A stretch of 64,000 bases of DNA from Henricia sp. BOLD:AAB3569 (lineage: Eukaryota; Echinodermata; Asteroidea; Spinulosida; Echinasteridae), in assembly GCA_037783545.1 (NCBI GenBank), contig JBBELK010000366.1, forward strand, positions 868,001 through 932,000. The letters are read 5' to 3'. The notes beneath the pieces are model-generated. The model ran no database searches. It was not told the DNA's origin and saw only the letters and a program-made list of their open reading frames with translations. Below, piece after piece: positions 55,076 to 64,000 of this stretch (position 1 is the first letter of the stretch; the number at the start of each line of letters is the position of its first letter). The translations under genes were made by a program, and so were the position numbers.

Positions 55076-56108
55076 CCTTGGCTTAAGGTTATATGAACGG
55101 TCTCCATGAAATAGCCAGAGCCTCCGTAAGCACTAAATCGGCTACTAATTAAACAGCGCCATAAAATTGGCACCAGTACATGCATGTACATGCATGTACA
55201 TGTAGTGGCCTAGGAAGTAGTTCTAAACCCCATTTGTTTATGTTACCCCAAACTTGGTGCAAAACAGCTGACATATTTATCATTATTGTCCACACCAATT
55301 ACCATAGAGCAAGCACTTGATGTCATAAGATAATGTATATCTGATACATTGTACAAAGTAACATAATAATGTAAAACCGACATCTTAATTGTTGCGGCAA
55401 ATAGGGAGGGGAGAGACTTGGAGTTCCAGTAGGTGCACGAAACTGCAAATATTCCCGTGGGTTGAATGAGTGTTTAGGGAAAGTGCTGTATAGGACACAC
55501 TGTGGCTTTAAATATTGGAGCAAGTGTGGAGAAAAATCCAGTATTCTGATATATATTTTGTCCCGACATTGCACACATCCCACTTCCGGGCTAATACCAA
55601 CATTTCCTGAATTTACCTTTGTAGTTTGTATGTAGTTAAAATGCAACCATAATTGCTTCCCCATAACAAATTGTTTTTGATTTCTTAAATGCTTGTTAGG
55701 CAATAATGATGCATGACTGTGATGAAATTCTGGAACACTAGTAAACAAGAGATGCAGTTGCACAAGCAAAATGCGGAAGACAGTCTCCATTAGATTATGA
55801 CTAAATGGTATATTTTGATTATATTTGTGTGATAATGCACAGAACTGCCAGTCCCTTTGTGATTGGAGGCTGCAGAAATGTTTTCAAGAGACAAATGGCA
55901 ATGTTCATGGACAAGTATAAAAACATATTTCCAGCGCATGAAATGGTTGCAAATTTTCAACCATACATTTTTATGCCAAAGCAACTGGGACGAACTCTTC
56001 CACAGCGTGCTGCTCACAGGAACGCCTGCTTCAAGCCAAAAAGCCACTGCCAGTGCCTCTCCGGTAAACGTTAACGAATCAGGCCTTCGACTAATAATTA
56101 CGTCAAAG
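55076..56108. other. Intronic stretch with an unassigned open island
   Basis: ACATGCATGTACATG occurs near 55180-55200. At 55805-56074 two plus frames and a minus frame (126 codons, 55790-56170) are open together. I recognise none of them and cannot show splice sites that fit the host gene. Confidence 0.4.
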
Positions 56109-56317
56109 CAGTGTTGTAGTCGAGTATCAAAATGCAAGTACAGTCCTCTGGGCCAAAATTCCGAGTTCACGTTTTTCAGAGTCGGAGTACGGCCGAGTAC
56201 AAGTACATAATCGAGTACAGGCCGGGTACGAGTACATTGTACACCAAATAAAACATCGTTACATTTATTATTTTAATGCAATAATTCCATCATAAACAAA
56301 CACATGAATGAAGGAGA

Positions 56318-56785
56318 TATGGGTTATTCCCAAAATTAGGGGTCCAAAATGGTTGGTGTCCCAGTTACGTACGACACTCTCTGCTTCAAAAATCACCACT
56401 TACTTATGACCACAAATTCTCAGTAATGGACTGTGGCCTGTGATTATAGGGCTATATAGGGGGCAGCATCATTTTCTTCTATATTTAGTTTTCTGATTCC
56501 TGAAAAATATTCAAAACAAAAGACCATAAAGGCTTATAATTTGATCCATGGTATTGGATAGGAGTTTGGTGTCCCGGGTTACTTACGCCGATGAAAATTG
56601 GCTGTAGAATGAGTTTGCATTAACCTTGGTGCCATATCTACACACAAACATTAAATTTGAGTGGCATTTGTTCAAATAAAAATAATTATTTTCTACTGGG
56701 AAACCACTTTCAATCATTAAAAACACTTGGAAATCTTAAAAAGCATGTCACACTTTTGGACCCCTAATTTGGGGAATTACCCATA
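56318..56785. mobile_element. TA-flanked MITE, TGGGTTATTCC family, nested
   Basis: TA then TGGGTTATTCCCAAAATTAG and GGGTCCAAAA at the left; the mirror ends AATTACCCA then TA at the right. The 464-bp element is a longer cousin of the MITE at 40732-40989. A TA target suggests Tc1/mariner-type movement. It is inserted in the hAT-type element. Confidence 0.83.
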
Positions 56786-57210
56786 TGCTAATTTGACTTT
56801 GATTCCTTGAAAAGAAGGTGACACAGGTGTGTTCAGATTTCTATACAACTTGACAATTATATAGTAGGTATATCCCCAAAATACTGTCCATGGAAAGAAA
56901 ACAGGACACATGTAATTACTGCACTGCTTTGCTGTGGGGTATACATAGGTTTTCTGGTTACAGTACGGCCAGCCGGTATGTAATATTTCACTGGTTTCCT
57001 ACAATATATTTTTGTGTGGAATATATTTATATGTACACCAGCGACAGCATATCACTAGCGCTCCATTCACGATCATGAAGACTCGATTATCACTTATCAT
57101 AGAATTGATAAAATGAAAACGTATGATAAAACATTTTGTATGTAGTTTTAGTGTCGAAAACAAATATATTGTTTTGTTTATGAGTATATGGGAATCGAGT
57201 ACACCTAGTA

Positions 57211-57293
57211 TTAAAGGCACAGACTCGTCAGCAATGCGCGCGCAGCCTTTGCTACATGGAGTTGGGTATTTCGTGGCACGAATTTCGCGAGTA
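57211..57293. repeat. One-armed fragment of the AGGCACA TTAA element
   Basis: TTAA then AGGCACAGACTCGTCAGCAA, TGCGCGCGC and TTTCGTGGCACGAATTTCGC match the outer arm of 36026-36988. No second end is seen before the CGAGTAC repeats resume. Confidence 0.72.
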
Positions 57294-57397
57294 CGAGCCA
57301 AGTACTTATTTGAAAATAAGTTTTTTTAGTACTGAAAATCGAGTTCTGGCCAATTACTTAGTGGTACTCGAGTACGAGTACAAGTACTACAACACTG

Positions 57398-57512
57398 CGT
57401 CACAGATCTTGAAAATAAAATTGTAGTTGTTGCCGAGTCAACTTGCCCGGTTAATTCCCCCAGTGCCATGGTGCACATTGATATCCAAAGAAGTTTTCAA
57501 GCTGAACATCTA
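57398..57512. other. Spacer between the hAT-type and giant elements
   Basis: This is unique AT-rich sequence; nothing recognised. Confidence 0.4.
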
Positions 57513-57599
57513 CAGGGTCATTCCATTAGTAGAGGACCTGGCTTAGACATGTATGCACATAATTTAGGAGAGGATAACTCAACTGTTATAGGCTAATAT

Positions 57600-58640
57600 G
57601 ACCCGAAGGAACAACTTGGGATGTGTGCCAAAATCTCTATCCGGGGCGAAAAGCCCGAAAATGACCACGCCCTTTTTAAGATGGTCACGCCCCTTTCTTA
57701 ATCAGTAGTGCTGCTTCCGACATAGTTGTATCTACTGAATTCAACTGATATTAGCTAATATGACCCCGAGGAACAACTTGGGATGTGTCCCAAAATCGCT
57801 ACCGGGGAGAAGTACCCAAAACTGACCACGCCTTTTTAAATGACCACGACCTTTATCAGAAGTGCTACCTCTGACATATCTATACATGTATCTACTGAAC
57901 TTGACTGATATAAGCTAATTTGAACCCGAGGAACAACTTGGGATTTGTGCCAAATTCACTATCGATAGAAAAGTACCCGGAAATGACCACACCCTTTTAA
58001 ACGACCACGCCCCATATTATCAGAAGTGCTGCTTTCGACATAGCCAAACTACTGAACTCAACTGATAAAGGCTAATTTGAGCCCTAGGAATAACTTGAGA
58101 TATGTGTCAAAATCGCCACCTAGAGACTTTCCCACAAATGACCACGCCCTTTTATACATGACCACGCCCCTTATTTAAAGTGTACTTCCGACATCGGTGG
58201 ATCTACTCTATAGAGCAAGCTTATTTGATCCCAGGGAACAACTTCGGATTTGTGCCAAATTCCCTATCCGGGATAAGTACCCAGAAATGGCCACGTCCTT
58301 TTAAATGACCACACCACCTCTTATCAGAAGTGCTATATGTACTTTTAATTTTGCTTTATCTACTGAAATCAACAGATATAAGATAATATGACCCCGAGGA
58401 ACATGGGATGTATGCCAAAATCCTGGGGGAAAAGTACCCAAAAATGAACACGCCCTTTTTTTCGTCAGAAGCGCATTACTTCCGACATAGTTGTATTTAC
58501 TGAACGCATCTGATGTAAGCTAATTTGACCCCGAGGAACAATTTGGGGTGTGTGCCATATTCGCGATTAGGGGAGAAGTACCCCAAAACGACAACATTCC
58601 TCTTTTCATCTGCAGTGCTACTTCCGACATAGCTGTATCT
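57600..58640 (+). repeat. Forward array of about seven units near 160 bp
   Basis: GAGGAACAACTTGGGATGTG or close variants recur near 57608, 57770, 57930, 58087, 58235, 58398 and 58535 (spacing 137-163 bp). Each unit has AATGACCACGCCC-like text and CTTCCGACATAG followed by CTACTGAA. The units are diverged from one another, so the array is not recent. Confidence 0.9.
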
Positions 58641-59339
58641 TTAAAACTGTTACAGCTGGGTATCTGGGTTGCTCAAAATGTCCATGATGTTTAGTGGGTC
58701 ATATAGAAGAGTTTCGAATTTATATTTTGAAAATTAGAGAAATTGCCAAAAATGTTATCCATTACCATAGATACCACCCCTTACTACCTACATTTATAAA
58801 TTGCCAAATATTTATTAACGTAAGCGTTCCATGCTTAAATTGTACGAATGTCTATTTCTTATTATATAGTGCACTCACACAGGAGTAAATCGTGTTATGA
58901 CTTCCGTCTTAATGACATATAATTTTTTTAGGGGTGGGTAGGCAATGCACCCTATCAGCAGTATGGATTAACACGAATAGCTAGATTTTTTTAATAATGT
59001 GCACCAAGCTATAGTGAGTAGATTGTTTCTTTTGAATAATTTTCACCTTTTAACTACATGTATACTTTAAACAAGGTGAAGCACAAGGAGCAGTGAGAAC
59101 GACCTCACCCTAAAAATAAACAGTTATACCATCATCAGATTGCTACACAAAGTCAAGAGTAAATTTTGCTCTGCCATCAAATACCGCTATATTTCTCTCC
59201 AAAGCAAAGACAATCTCTTTGCCCTCTAATACACAGTACAGATCTAATTTCTATCAAAATATAAATTTAAAACTCTTCTATGACCCCCTAAACATTATGA
59301 CCATTCCGAACATTTTGAGCAACCCAGAAAATACAACTA

Positions 59340-60190
59340 TGTCAGAAGTACATTTCTGATAAGAAGTGGGTGTGGTAATTTTCCGGTACTTCTACCCGGA
59401 TTTGGCACACATCCCACATTGTTTCTCAGGGTTAAATTAGCTTACATCAGTTAAGTTCAGTAGTATATCTATGATGGATATAGCATTTCTGATAAGAAGG
59501 GGCGTGGTCATTTTCGGGTGCTTCACCTGGATAGCGAATTTGGCACAAATCCCAAGTTGTTCCTCGGGGTCAAATTATATTGTATCAGTCGAGTTCAGTA
59601 GATACAGCGATGTCGAAAGTAGCACTTTAAATGTGGGGCGTAGTTATTTCAATTCTGCCTAGGTGGCGATATTGACACACATCCCAAGTTATTCCCCGGG
59701 GTCAAATTAGCTTATCAGTTGAGTTCAGTAGTTTAGCTATGTCGGAAATAGCACTTCTGATAAGGCGGGGCGTGGTCATTTAAAAGGGTGTGGTCATTTC
59801 TGTGTACTTTTCCATCGATAGTGAATTTGGCACAAATCCCAAGTTGTTCCTCGGGTTCAAATTAGCTTATATCAGTCAAGTTCAGTAGATACATGTATAG
59901 ATATGTCAGAGGTAGCACTTCTGATAAAGGTCGTGGTCAGTTTTGGGTACTTCTCCCCAGGTTGAGATTTTGGGACACATCCCAAGTTGTTCCTCGGGGT
60001 CATATTAGCTAATATCGGTTGAATTCAGTAGATACAACTATGTCGAAAGCAGCACTTCTGATGAAGAAAGGGGCGTGACTATCTTAAAAAGGGCGTGGTC
60101 ATTTTCGGGTATTTCGCCCCGGATAGCGAATTTGGCACACATCCCACGTTGTTCCTTGGGGTCAAATTAGCCTAGATCAGTTGAGAAATC
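59340..60190 (-). repeat. Reverse array of about six units near 145 bp
   Basis: CAAGTTGTTCCTCGGGGTCA or variants recur near 59420, 59558, 59690, 59845, 59988 and 60150. This is the reverse complement of the forward array, with GGGGCGTGGTCATTT and TTCAGTAGATAC in each unit. The inner edges of the arms match too (GGGTTGCTCAAAATG against CATTTTGAGCAACCC), leaving a loop of about 520 bp at 58736-59256. Confidence 0.9.
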
Positions 60191-60249
60191 CTCTCCTAAA
60201 TGAAGTGCATACAAAACTGTCACAGGTCCTAGACTACATGTCAAATACG

Positions 60250-61035
60250 GCGCGTGCTTTTTCGACGATTTCGGTCAAAATGACTCGACCGTCAACTTTC
60301 AAACGACAATAAATCAGTAACCCCTGTGTCAAAATGGCTGAAATTTGTGTTTTTTGGAAATGGAATTGCATAAGGAACCCAAATCTGCCATTATTTGTAT
60401 GCGTTAACATGGTATGTTTTCATGACCTTTGACCTTCACTTTGACCTGGAATTTGACCTCGTGGATCACGTGATCCGGAGGTGAACTTCGGTGACAATTT
60501 TCCTCCATATGTTTTCTTCATAATATCAAAAAATTAGAGATATAATTATTTTTTTTTGCTTTCCAGCTCTTCTCAAAGTTGCCATGATTTACAAAATTTG
60601 CCCACTGCTTGTATAGATTGTACATAATGTGTATGTATTGCATGCCTTGCATATGTAATGTACTTTGCATAGGAATATTACATTTTTACTAAACATGGCA
60701 ACTTTCAGAAGAGCTGGAAAGCAAACAAAAAATATTATATCTCTAATTTTTTGATATTATGAAGAAAACATATGGGGAAAAATTTTCACCGAAGTTCACC
60801 TCCGGATCACGTGATCCACGAGGTCAAATTCAAGGTCAAAGTGAAGGTCAAAGGTCATGAAAACATACCATGTTAATGCATAAAAATAATGGCAGATTTG
60901 GATTCCTTATGCAATTCCCTTTCCAAAAAACACTAATTTCAGCCATTTTGACCCAGGGGTTACTGATTTATGATCGTTTGAAAGTTGACGGTCGAGTCAT
61001 TTTGACCGAAATCATCGAAAAAGCACGCGCCGTAT
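60250..61035. repeat. Second palindrome, arms about 330 bp
   Basis: CGGTCAAAATGACTCGACCG at the left corresponds to CGGTCGAGTCATTTTGACCG at the right. The arms run through GGATCACGTGATCCGGAGGT, CATATGTTTTCTTCATAATA and GCTTTCCAGCTCTTCTCAAA with few mismatches. The loop of about 110 bp (roughly 60585-60695) contains TTGTATAGATTGTACATAATG-like text. It includes a palindromic GGATCACGTGATCC in each arm. The similarity is higher than between units of the neighbouring array. Confidence 0.92.
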
Positions 61036-61156
61036 CGCGAAAACCGTAAGTCGGATGAATTTTTAATTTTGAAATTTGAGCTTGTTGAGCCAAATTTGAG
61101 CAAATTTGAAGAGGGTAGGGTTAAATCCATTGGGTGATTTGACATGGAATGACCCT

Positions 61157-61417
61157 ACATTAATAATATGTACATACTAACATTGTTTTTTTCTCTTAAT
61201 TTTCTCTCTTACACCATCTGTGGATGTTTCAAAACTCACCATGCTGTGACTCATCTACGGTACATGTACATCTACATGGACTTCGTGTTCTCATCATGCT
61301 GTGGGGTGCTGTTTTTGAACTTGACTCGTCAATTTGATGCTGTGAATAATACATCTTGACTCATCTTGACTCAAAATCATCACCTCATCACCATTACTCA
61401 CCTCAATTACCCATCAG
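61157..61417 (+). other. End of GALNT intron 5
   Basis: TCATC/GACTCATC words recur at 61340-61410. The acceptor CCTCAATTACCCATCAG ends at 61417. Confidence 0.7.
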
Positions 61418-61505
61418 GATGCTTCACGTGTTGTCAGTCCAATCATAGATGTCATCAATATGGACACCTTTAAATATATTGGGGCTTCTCCAGATCTCAG
61501 AGGAG
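61418..61505 (+). CDS. GALNT: GALNT exon: [15 protein letters not shown]
   Basis: The exon reads DAS then [20 protein letters not shown] and SPDLRG, with one base of the next Gly codon. VVSPIIDVI-(N/S)-(M/L)D-x-F-x-Y is a hallmark of GALNT catalytic domains, and L-(R/K)-GG directly precedes the FDW motif encoded by the next exon. The splice sites ACCCATCAG and GTAATA are acceptable. The 88-bp length keeps phase with the previous exon. The next exon was not found in the remaining 2.5 kb. Confidence 0.98.
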
Positions 61506-61729
61506 GTAATAACACTTAGTATTATGGTTTCATGCTGTTATGGGTCAACAACTTTCTTGTGTTCTCTCTTGAGATGGAGGAAAAGAACATTAAAACCTCT
61601 ATCTACCACAGTTCGGATGTACATGTCGCAGGTGATTGTGTGGTTTTCACCCTCTTTCTGGAGGTCAAACGTTAGAGAGTGTGTGACCAGAACAACTTGA
61701 AACCATTTTGTACACTGAAAACTTTAGTT

Positions 61730-62030
61730 AGTCAATTGACAAAAAAAGTCATACACCAAGTCATACACCAAGTCTTATTTGACTAATATCTAATTAGTCA
61801 TGTGGTTCGTTTTTACTAATAATTCACCCCGGCTGTCCCTGGGTTATAATCCCTAACAAAATAATCACTTATTCATACTTGACTAATTTTAATTAGTTTA
61901 GGAAAAGGGTCCTATTTGACTAATTTTTTAAAATGATTAGTCATAAGGGAAAATTAATTGGTCTTGCAGAAAAATTAATTAGTCCTACCCAGAAATTAGT
62001 CCTGCAGGGAAATTAATTAGTAATGTAAGT
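61730..62030. repeat. AATTAGTC/GACTAATT repeat patch
   Basis: TTGACTAATT, AATTAGTC and AAATTAATTAGTC recur about twelve times with irregular spacing in both orientations. A smaller patch of the same words lies at 29070-29150. Confidence 0.7.
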
Positions 62031-63277
62031 TAGGCTATGGTGTGTTGTGTTATAATGCAGCAGACGCACTGAAATAAGCCTGCGCAGAATATGTGAGGCG
62101 AATGACTGCACGGTGTATGTGTTGTGTTTTAATGCAACAGTGATAATATCCGTAGTTTGATGAAATTAATGGGGGCAACATGAATGGAAGAGGTAATGAA
62201 TGTAGCCAGAAAAACAACCATTTATTGTCGTAACCTATTGTTGTTACCTATGTCGTAACTTACTCATAACTGCAGCAAGGAAAATACTCTAACCTGGGCT
62301 GACCTAAAATTACGAATACTATTGTCCTTACCGAGCATGTCTTTTGTTGTGTACAATACACGAATGTTTAGACTTAAGGCACGGTGCCTCAACTCTGTTT
62401 TCACTCCAACACATGACAGAGTTGAAAACATGTATACCAATGAGTGTTTTGAAAATTCCACAGTCCCGTACAATTCCTCGGTGTCACACAACTTGCCACG
62501 CGCTTACCTGTCAGAGTAACGTCACACGAATGTTCAGTCTAGTCAAACGTAATGGTGTCGCGGATTCCTGCATAAGTATGGAAAATTGCACGACTGGCCA
62601 GATGAAGAATGCCCCAAAGGGTAATTATTACGAGGGGCAGTCATTGCAAGAAAGGCTTACAAAAATAGAACTTGCTGTTCTGGTTGACCCCAACTAGCAA
62701 CAATATAAGTGTCAACTAATTAAAGGGAACTAAGCACAAGAAAATAAAGTTACATGTCAGATCACTCACTGTATTTTTTACTTCGCTTCTCTTAACACTG
62801 CATCAGTTATGTTTTCACTAAATATATTTCAGAATAATACACAAAATTGTTGCAAACTGCTTACCAACCAGCAGGACCTGTAATATTAGTGGCCTCACAT
62901 TCTGACCCTAGGAGAGTCTTATTCAAAGGCTTTGAAGAAGAAACTGCTACTAGGGTTGGAACGTGATGAGGCCACTAAGTTAACAGTGTGGATATATTTC
63001 ACTGTGGTTAATTTCCAGATGTTAGGAAAAGTTACTGTTGGCAGGAAAAAGTGATTACCGGTAAATGATTGAGCCTGACAGTTTAAGCACCTTCTCGCTT
63101 TTCATAGGATGGCTCATTCTTTCCCTGGACACTTGATGAGATCATCCACTTATCAGTAGGGATTATTCTCTTGCAAACAGTACACAACCATAGAATGTTT
63201 GCATGCAACCATAGACACTGCATTGTATGTACATGTATATGACTAAACTTTCCATCGATTTTCCTTTCACCCACACT

Positions 63278-63320
63278 TCGTCCTTAAGAAGGATTACGGA
63301 TAGAAGTCCGAAACACCGGC
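63278..63320 (+). repeat. Possible Penelope-like element tail word
   Basis: CTTAAGAAGGATTACGGATA followed by GAAGTCCGAAACACCGGC resembles the CTGAAGAAGG...CCGAAACGTCG text often seen downstream of the reading frame in Penelope-like elements. No reverse transcriptase or GIY-YIG coding remains nearby, so this is a weak call on one motif. Confidence 0.25.
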
Positions 63321-64000
63321 ATTTGCCTGTTTTCAGATCTTGAAGATCTTGAAGATCTTGATCGCTTTCTGCCAAGTATAATCCTCGTAATTCATAAAGA
63401 GATTTTATAGAGATTTTATGTTGACATCAGGGTGCTAAAAACAAGATTTTAAAAAATATTTTAATCTTTTCACATTGCTTTCACATACAGAGATTGTGAC
63501 AGTGAGTGTGATGCAAGCTGTAGAGTGAAACTTGAGTTGTAGTGGTTCTCATGAGAGGAGTTGGTCTGATGACCACAAAACACTCAAAGCTATAAGCAGC
63601 TATTTGGAGCCTGTAGCCTGTTCAAATTACCAACTTTTGGCTTTCACTAAACGTAACCACAGATGTCAGATTGTATACAGCAAACTCCTTTCCTCCCACG
63701 AAAACCCTATCATTTTACTTGCATTTACTTGGCCATATTGGCTCTGTGTAAAATGAGATGGAACAAATGGACTTCGGTCATTTGTGGAGGATCGGGTTGA
63801 TGGTAAAAATATCTGACATTTGGGTTCGAGTATGGCTTGAAATTCAAGCGGAAATTGGTTTTGTTTTGTTTTTCTTAATTCCACAAGAACCTCTACCAGA
63901 AATTGTCAGCGCATATTGGTGCATTTCAGATGTGAGCTCTTTTAAGTACTTGTTAAAGTGCAATCTGAAGTGTTATGTTGTGTTGTCTGGGGGAGAGCTA

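Larger units (their letters stand above)
56101..57405. mobile_element. hAT-type element with 8-bp target duplication
   Basis: CAGTGTTGTAGTCGAGTATC at 56109 is mirrored at the right by ACTACAACACTG ending at 57397. The flanks CGTCAAAG (56101-56108) and CGTCACAG (57398-57405) differ by one base, an 8-bp target duplication as in hAT transposons. The arms are rich in CGAGTACAAGTAC words. The 1289-bp span lacks a transposase and hosts a TA-flanked MITE (56320-56783) and a TTAA fragment (57211-57293). Confidence 0.88.
57513..61156. mobile_element. Giant palindromic element with tandem-array arms
   Basis: AGGGTCATTCCAT at 57513-57525 is mirrored exactly by ATGGAATGACCCT at 61144-61156. The first palindrome has arms of about 57600-58735 and 59257-60190, made of roughly 160-bp units: seven forward copies and six reversed ones. 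A second palindrome lies at 60250-61035. No open frame in it looks like a transposase, so it must rely on others. The right end has a short relative at 53876-53951. The general end style recalls Tc1/mariner-type MITEs, but the target duplication is unclear. Confidence 0.8.
22235..64000 (+). other. GALNT: GALNT2/14/16-type gene (partial; six firm exons)
   Basis: Polypeptide N-acetylgalactosaminyltransferases are type II Golgi membrane enzymes that move GalNAc from UDP-GalNAc to Ser/Thr, starting mucin-type O-glycans. Six exons here keep one frame across all five joins, with GT-AG introns of about 0.6, 1.6, 24.0, 1.5 and 11.0 kb. They encode about 203 residues, from the end of the stem to just before the FDWN-type motif that follows LRGG in this family; I could not find that next exon before 64000. 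The joined text matches the GALNT2/14/16 branch best ([28 protein letters not shown]), but I cannot choose one member. The membrane anchor and first coding exon, the rest of the catalytic domain and the C-terminal ricin-type lectin domain are missing from view. No promoter or polyadenylation site was identified. Confidence 0.95.
61506..64000 (+). other. GALNT intron, open at the window end
   Basis: It starts with donor GTAATA. I searched by eye for a TTY-GAY-TGG start and found none, so the intron seems to run past 64000. It contains the AATTAGTC repeat patch, a possible Penelope-like tail word and a three-copy AGATCTTGA repeat near 63337-63362. A 117-codon frame at 62344-62697 is unsupported. 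Confidence 0.75.

Noticed and set aside
55323-55790. 155-codon minus-strand frame
   Set aside because: No recognisable domain, ordinary AT-rich intronic composition, and antisense to the host gene. I could not tie it to any family.
55805-56210. Plus-strand frame containing LLTGTP, reminiscent of a SNF2 helicase motif
   Set aside because: The flanking residues do not fit the helicase pattern, there is no neighbouring motif, and two other frames are open over the same DNA. Judged coincidental.
62344-62697. 117-codon plus-strand frame downstream of the last GALNT exon
   Set aside because: It does not contain the FDW-type continuation expected of the gene, has no suitable acceptor in phase, and resembles no family I know.
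1-64000. LTR retroelement, retrovirus or Polinton copy
   Set aside because: I saw no long terminal repeats, primer-binding site, integrase, capsid or packaging-type motifs anywhere in the window.

Overview
This is eukaryotic genomic DNA, most likely from a marine invertebrate deuterostome (echinoderm, hemichordate or cephalochordate; I cannot separate these). The signs are one vertebrate-like gene split by kilobase-scale introns, GT-AG splice sites, a CR1-like LINE tail, tRNA-derived SINE-like sequences, dispersed ACATGTACATGT runs, and dozens of short inverted-repeat DNA transposons of the MITE kind. I see no bacterial-type gene organisation, rRNA, CRISPR array, LTR element or Polinton.

The only gene I can support is a plus-strand polypeptide N-acetylgalactosaminyltransferase (GALNT2/14/16-type, mucin O-glycosylation). 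Six exons join in a continuous reading frame of about 203 codons: 22235-22398, 22999-23100, 24735-24802, 48771-48836, 50324-50445 and 61418-61505. They cover the lumenal stem end and the first half of the GT-A catalytic domain, including the D-x-H metal site. A possible extra stem exon lies at 9346-9471. The membrane-anchor exon was not found. The rest of the catalytic domain and the ricin-type lectin domain must lie beyond 64000. Introns 3 (about 24 kb) and 5 (about 11 kb) are packed with repeats.

Layout: 1-9345 holds a chain of inverted-repeat elements without genes. 9346-22234 contains the possible stem exon, a chain of nested DNA elements, one SINE with a target duplication, and a large foldback region with a 23-bp minisatellite core (18411-21445). 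22235-24802 carries the first three firm GALNT exons. 24803-48770 is the giant intron. It holds a composite GC-rich inverted-repeat region (26672-28095), a multi-level nest (30400-33560), two abutting TTAA-flanked elements (36026-37702), a LINE fragment (38876-39351), and a 4-kb tandem element loaded with CRE (TGACGTCA) and ETS motifs (41280-45330). 48771-50445 has two exons and more TTAA-flanked elements. 50446-61417 contains foldbacks, a nested pair, a hAT-like element with 8-bp target duplication, and a 3.6-kb giant palindrome built of about 160-bp tandem units (57513-61156). 61418-61505 is the last exon seen.

Almost all open frames of 60-170 codons lie in repeats, lack splice or family support, or are mirrored on the opposite strand, so I do not call them genes. 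The striking feature of the window is its repeat biology: serial nesting, several families sharing TTAA targets, and non-autonomous elements that have amplified tandem arrays inside palindromic arms.
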